NCBI RefSeq assembly: GCF_002531755.2
Contig: NZ_CP034998.1
Span: 3,836,501 to 3,900,500, forward strand
DNA length: 64,000 bases
Direction: 5' to 3'
Source of the DNA: Rhizobium acidisoli
Lineage (GTDB): Bacteria; Pseudomonadota; Alphaproteobacteria; Rhizobiales; Rhizobiaceae
Shown: piece by piece, positions 60,952-64,000 of the stretch
Position numbering within the stretch: the first letter of the stretch is position 1
How the letters are laid out: each line of letters begins with the position of its first letter
The notes under the pieces: model-generated
The model's database searches: none
Told to the model about the DNA's origin: nothing
The model's input: only the letters and a program-made list of their open reading frames with translations
Program-made: the position numbers and the translations under genes

Positions 60952-62160
60952 ATGAGCACTCGAGCACAGGCCGTGATCGGCGCGCTTTATGGCGACGAAG
61001 GCAAGGGGCTGATGGTCGACCGCCTTGCCGCAGCCGCGCCGGGGGCCGTGGTGGTTCGCAGCAATGGCGGCGCTCAGGCCGGCCACACCGTGGTCGGTCC
61101 CGCCGGACGCCGCCATGTCTTCCACCACATCGGCTCGGGCAGCTTTGCCGGGGCCGCCACGCATTTCAGCCGCTTTTTCGTCGCCCATCCGATGCTGCTG
61201 CTCGACGAATCGGCCGCCCTTAGCCAGCTCGGTGTAAAGCCCGAGATCAGCAGCGACCCGCGTGCGCCGGTCACCACGCCGTTCGATGTTATCATCAACC
61301 AGGCCTTGGAGCTGGCGCGTGGCGCTGCCCGTCATGGCAGCTGCGGCCTCGGCTTCGGCGAGACCATCGAGCGCAATCTGCACCCGGAATTCGCCCTTTC
61401 GACCAAGGATCTGTTCCGCCCCGATCTGCACACCCGCCTTGTTTTTATCCGCGATGCCTGGGTACCGATCCGGCTGGCAGCGCTCGGCATCACCGCCTTG
61501 CCCGCAGAACTGGCCACCGCGCTGGCTGACGACACCACCATCGCCCGCTTCGAGGCCGATTGCGCCGCCTATCTCGACCGCGTCACGCTCTGGCCCGACC
61601 GACGGCTGTGCGAACGCGGCACCGTCATCTTCGAAGCGGCGCAGGGCCTCGGGCTTGATCAGGACCGTGGTGCCTTTCCCCACGTCACCCGTTCGAATAC
61701 CGGGCTTGCCAACATGCTTGCTATCGCCGCCGAGGCCGGCATCACCGAGCTCGACGCAACATATGCGACGCGCTGCTACACCACCCGGCACGGCGCAGGG
61801 CCCCTCAAGGGGGAAGTTCCCGCACTTCCCGGCGTCAATGTCGTCGACCCCACCAACGCGCCGAACGAATGGCAGGGGCGCCTGAGGCTCGCCCCGCTCG
61901 ATCTCGGCCTATTGCGTGAAGCCACAACACGCGACCTGAGCTTGGACCGCGGCGGTATCGCCGTCAGAGCCGGACTGGCGGTGACTTGCCTCGATCAGGC
62001 GGAGGATGGTTTTGCGGTGACGGACTGCGGAGAGGTGATGCCGCTTGATCCTGCCAAAGCGGCGTCCGAGATAGCCGATCTTGTCGGCCTGCCGCTCTGG
62101 GCCGAAAGCTGGGGGCCGCGTCGCGGTGACGTCAGACTACGTGTCGATGCCGCCGCGTAA
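60952..62160 (+). CDS. Diverged adenylosuccinate synthetase (PurA-like) paralogue
   Basis: This is a 402-residue protein, shorter than typical PurA (about 430). PurA motifs remain: GALYGDEGKGLMVD (catalytic Asp and P-loop), QAGHTVV (catalytic His), IFEAAQGLGLDQDRGAFP and YTTRHGAGPL. Others are changed: the IMP-binding GTTGRGIGP region reads GSCGLGFGE, and YTTRVGxGPFPTE reads YTTRHGAGPLKGE. A purine or purine-like acceptor other than IMP is therefore possible. AAGGAG lies seven bases before the ATG. Its neighbours, a vWA protein and an NrtR-like regulator, are not purine-synthesis genes. Confidence 0.85.
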   Translation: MSTRAQAVIGALYGDEGKGLMVDRLAAAAPGAVVVRSNGGAQAGHTVVGPAGRRHVFHHIGSGSFAGAATHFSRFFVAHPMLLLDESAALSQLGVKPEISSDPRAPVTTPFDVIINQALELARGAARHGSCGLGFGETIERNLHPEFALSTKDLFRPDLHTRLVFIRDAWVPIRLAALGITALPAELATALADDTTIARFEADCAAYLDRVTLWPDRRLCERGTVIFEAAQGLGLDQDRGAFPHVTRSNTGLANMLAIAAEAGITELDATYATRCYTTRHGAGPLKGEVPALPGVNVVDPTNAPNEWQGRLRLAPLDLGLLREATTRDLSLDRGGIAVRAGLAVTCLDQAEDGFAVTDCGEVMPLDPAKAASEIADLVGLPLWAESWGPRRGDVRLRVDAAA

Positions 62161-62164
62161 AAGA

Positions 62165-62193
62165 GAGCCCGCGCGGCAAATGCCGGCGGGCTC
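62165..62193 (-). terminator. Rho-independent terminator after argG
   Basis: The arms GAGCCCGC and GCGGGCTC enclose a loop that can itself pair. On the minus strand the stem is followed by TCTTTT, 26 bases after the argG stop. It also lies just after the PurA-like gene on the plus strand, so it may end both transcripts. Confidence 0.8.
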
Positions 62194-62218
62194 ATATCCG
62201 GTGCGAAGACGACCGGGA

Positions 62219-63442
62219 TTATTTCGCGAGGTTGCGCTTGCCGAGTGTGCGCAGGCGCAGCGCGTTGAGCTTGATAAAGCCGGCCGCGTCCTTCTGGTCG
62301 TAGGCGCCCTGGTCGTCCTCGAAGGTGACGAGCTTGTCGGAATAGAGCGACTTCTCGCTTTCGCGGCCGGTGACCATGACATTGCCCTTGTAGAGCTTCA
62401 GCGTCACTTCGCCTTCGACATGCTCCTGGCTCTTGTCGATCAGCGCCTGCAGCATCTCGCGCTCCGGCGAGAACCAGAAGCCGTAATAGATCAGCTCCGC
62501 GTAACGCGGCATGATCTCATCCTTGAGATGGGCAGCACCCCGGTCAAGTGTGATCGATTCGATGGCGCGGTGCGCCGAGAGCAGGATCGTGCCGCCGGGC
62601 GTTTCATAGACGCCACGCGACTTCATACCGACGAAGCGGTTCTCGACGAGGTCGAGACGACCGATGCCGTTGTCGCGGCCATAGGTGTTGAGTGTGGCGA
62701 GCAGCGTTGCCGGCGACATTTCGACGCCGTTGATCGAGACGGCATCGCCCTTGCGGAAGCCGACCTTGATCACCGTTGCCTTGTCGGGCGCGGCCTCAGG
62801 CGAGATCGTGCGCATATGCACATATTCCGGCGCCTCCTGGGCGGGGTCTTCCAGGACCTTGCCCTCGGAGGAGGAATGCAGAAGGTTGGCGTCGACGGAG
62901 AACGGCGCCTCGCCCTTCTTGTCCTTGGCAACCGGGATCTGATGCTGCTCGGCGAAAGCGAGCAGGTCGGTGCGGCTCTTGAACGCCCAGTCGCGCCATG
63001 GCGCGATGATCTTGATGTCGGGGTTCAAAGCATAGGCTGAGAGTTCGAAACGAACCTGGTCGTTGCCCTTGCCGGTGGCGCCATGGGCGATCGCATCGGC
63101 GCCCGTCTTGCGGGCGATATCGATCAGATGCTTGGAAATCAGCGGCCGGGCGATCGAAGTGCCGAGCAGATAAACGCCCTCATAGACGGCATTGGCACGG
63201 AACATCGGGAAGACGAAATCGCGCACGAATTCCTCGCGCACATCCTCGATGTAGATCTCCTTGATGCCGAGCATCTCGGCCTTCTTGCGCGCCGGCTCCA
63301 GCTCTTCGCCCTGGCCGAGATCGGCGGTGAAGGTGACGACTTCGGCGCCGAGCTCGGTCTGCAGCCACTTCAGGATGATCGAGGTGTCGAGACCGCCGGA
63401 ATAGGCGAGAACGACTTTCTTCACGTCTTTGTATGATGCCAT
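62219..63442 (-). CDS. argG: Argininosuccinate synthase
   Basis: This is a 407-residue synthetase that joins citrulline and aspartate in arginine biosynthesis. The ATP pyrophosphatase motif is [12 protein letters not shown], and the [14 protein letters not shown] segment and [12 protein letters not shown] are conserved. It converges on the PurA-like gene with a terminator between the stop codons. Its ATP-dependent aspartate ligation is chemically like that of PurA, but the two genes are on opposite strands and are probably unrelated in control. Confidence 0.97.
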   Translation of the reverse strand: MASYKDVKKVVLAYSGGLDTSIILKWLQTELGAEVVTFTADLGQGEELEPARKKAEMLGIKEIYIEDVREEFVRDFVFPMFRANAVYEGVYLLGTSIARPLISKHLIDIARKTGADAIAHGATGKGNDQVRFELSAYALNPDIKIIAPWRDWAFKSRTDLLAFAEQHQIPVAKDKKGEAPFSVDANLLHSSSEGKVLEDPAQEAPEYVHMRTISPEAAPDKATVIKVGFRKGDAVSINGVEMSPATLLATLNTYGRDNGIGRLDLVENRFVGMKSRGVYETPGGTILLSAHRAIESITLDRGAAHLKDEIMPRYAELIYYGFWFSPEREMLQALIDKSQEHVEGEVTLKLYKGNVMVTGRESEKSLYSDKLVTFEDDQGAYDQKDAAGFIKLNALRLRTLGKRNLAK

Positions 63443-63617
63443 GATGATGAGGTCCGTTGCATAAAAGGCCGGCGAAAACCCGGTATCGCGGCACTTTTAG
63501 CGAGATTGGCGCGTGACGCAAGGGCAAGTGCCATGCCGCCGGCGCGATAGCGTTGACAGCACCAAAGCGGAGCCCATATTCGCCAACGTCCTAGCAATGA
63601 TCGAGGAGGGGCTCCCC

Positions 63618-64000
63618 GTGACCAATATTCAAGACATTTTCAAGAAATCCAATGTTGCGGTCGTCACCGGCGGCGCCTCCGGCATCGGCCTGGCGGCGGC
63701 GAAATATTTCGCCGGGCGCGGCATGAGCGTCGCCATCGCCGATCTCGGCGGCGATCGGCTGGCCGAGGCCGCCGACGAACTCAAGGCCATTGCCGGCGAA
63801 GAAAATGTGATGGCCGTCGAAACCGACGTCGCAGCCAGGGACTCGCTGGAGGCGCTCGAACGCGCCGTGCTCCAGCGTTTCGGCCGCGTGCACGTGCTGA
63901 TGAACAATGCCGGCATCGGCCCGGAAACCTCGATCTTCAGCCCGCAGGCGAACTGGGACCATATCTTCGCCGTCAACCTGATGGGCGTCATCAACGGCAC
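63618..64000 (+). CDS. Short-chain dehydrogenase/reductase, N-terminal part (runs off window)
   Basis: The frame is open to the window end (127 codons). The NAD(P) motif is VVTGGASGIGLAAAKYF and the NNAG segment is VLMNNAGIGPETS. A GTG at 63618 follows GGAGGGG at six bases; an in-frame ATG at 63597 lacks such a site. The catalytic Ser-Tyr-Lys part lies beyond the window. The substrate is unknown. Confidence 0.88.
   Translation, partial: MTNIQDIFKKSNVAVVTGGASGIGLAAAKYFAGRGMSVAIADLGGDRLAEAADELKAIAGEENVMAVETDVAARDSLEALERAVLQRFGRVHVLMNNAGIGPETSIFSPQANWDHIFAVNLMGVING

Overview
The window is chromosomal DNA of a fast-growing rhizobium of the Rhizobium etli/leguminosarum type (Alphaproteobacteria, Hyphomicrobiales). 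This is inferred from several things seen together: high GC with GC-rich codon choice, the mdh-sucCD-sucA-sucB-lpdA and sdhCDAB orders, an ATP synthase F1 operon ordered atpHAGDC, an alphaproteobacterial mitofilin (Mic60-like) gene next to hem genes, a Brucella Omp19-like lipoprotein, TTAA-N7-TTAA (CtrA-type) boxes, and short palindromic intergenic repeats that resemble RIME elements. Most of the window is dense housekeeping sequence. No tRNA, rRNA, CRISPR array, insertion sequence or prophage was found.

Layout. 1-3022 (+): a TPP riboswitch, a truncated ykoF-like remnant and a ThiXZY-like pyrimidine (thiamine precursor) ABC transporter, with a RIME-like repeat supplying the 3' end of the ATPase gene. 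3090-5215 (+): an acyltransferase-3 and an ExoY-like sugar-phosphate transferase. 5365-13418 (-): priA, a small membrane protein and the atpHAGDC operon. A small CPFCG-motif gene fits exactly between atpD and atpC but is split by a one-base frameshift. 13619-20050: a DHDPS-family lyase, a GNAT, a PlsC-like acyltransferase, xerC, two tandem TraB/GumN paralogues and cytochrome b561, with two inverted copies of one intergenic repeat around the second paralogue and the cytochrome gene. 20257-32779 (-): mdh-sucC-sucD-sucA-sucB-lpdA, interrupted by small accessory genes (DUF1579, YciI-like, DUF4241, a secreted unknown, an SDR and a LysE exporter). 32956-38811 (-): zapE, an Omp19-like lipoprotein and sdhCDAB with a small secreted gene between sdhA and sdhB.

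39124-49068: a CtrA-box secreted protein, a methyltransferase/EVE/YciI/gpsA/tsaD block on the minus strand, divergent from hemC-hemD-mic60-hemY-terB-glutamine amidotransferase. 49090-57817: an MFS exporter, YggT and DUF167, ppa, a GNAT, typA, an M3 oligopeptidase, an unknown CtrA-box gene and a LysE exporter. 58067-64000: an EamA permease, then a three-gene NrtR-type regulator / vWA-domain / PurA-like locus, argG and a partial SDR.

The best candidate for something undescribed is 59054-62160. It has a Nudix-winged-helix (NrtR-like) regulator with a degenerate Nudix box, divergent from a vWA protein and a diverged adenylosuccinate synthetase paralogue. The shared promoter holds three TTGCAA palindromes spaced exactly 14 bp apart, the last two forming a perfect 26-bp palindrome, and a strong hairpin sits between the vWA and PurA-like genes. 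Other points worth a second look are the split CPFCG gene in the atp operon, the ykoF remnant under the TPP riboswitch, three perfect CtrA-type boxes, and small genes embedded in the TCA operons.
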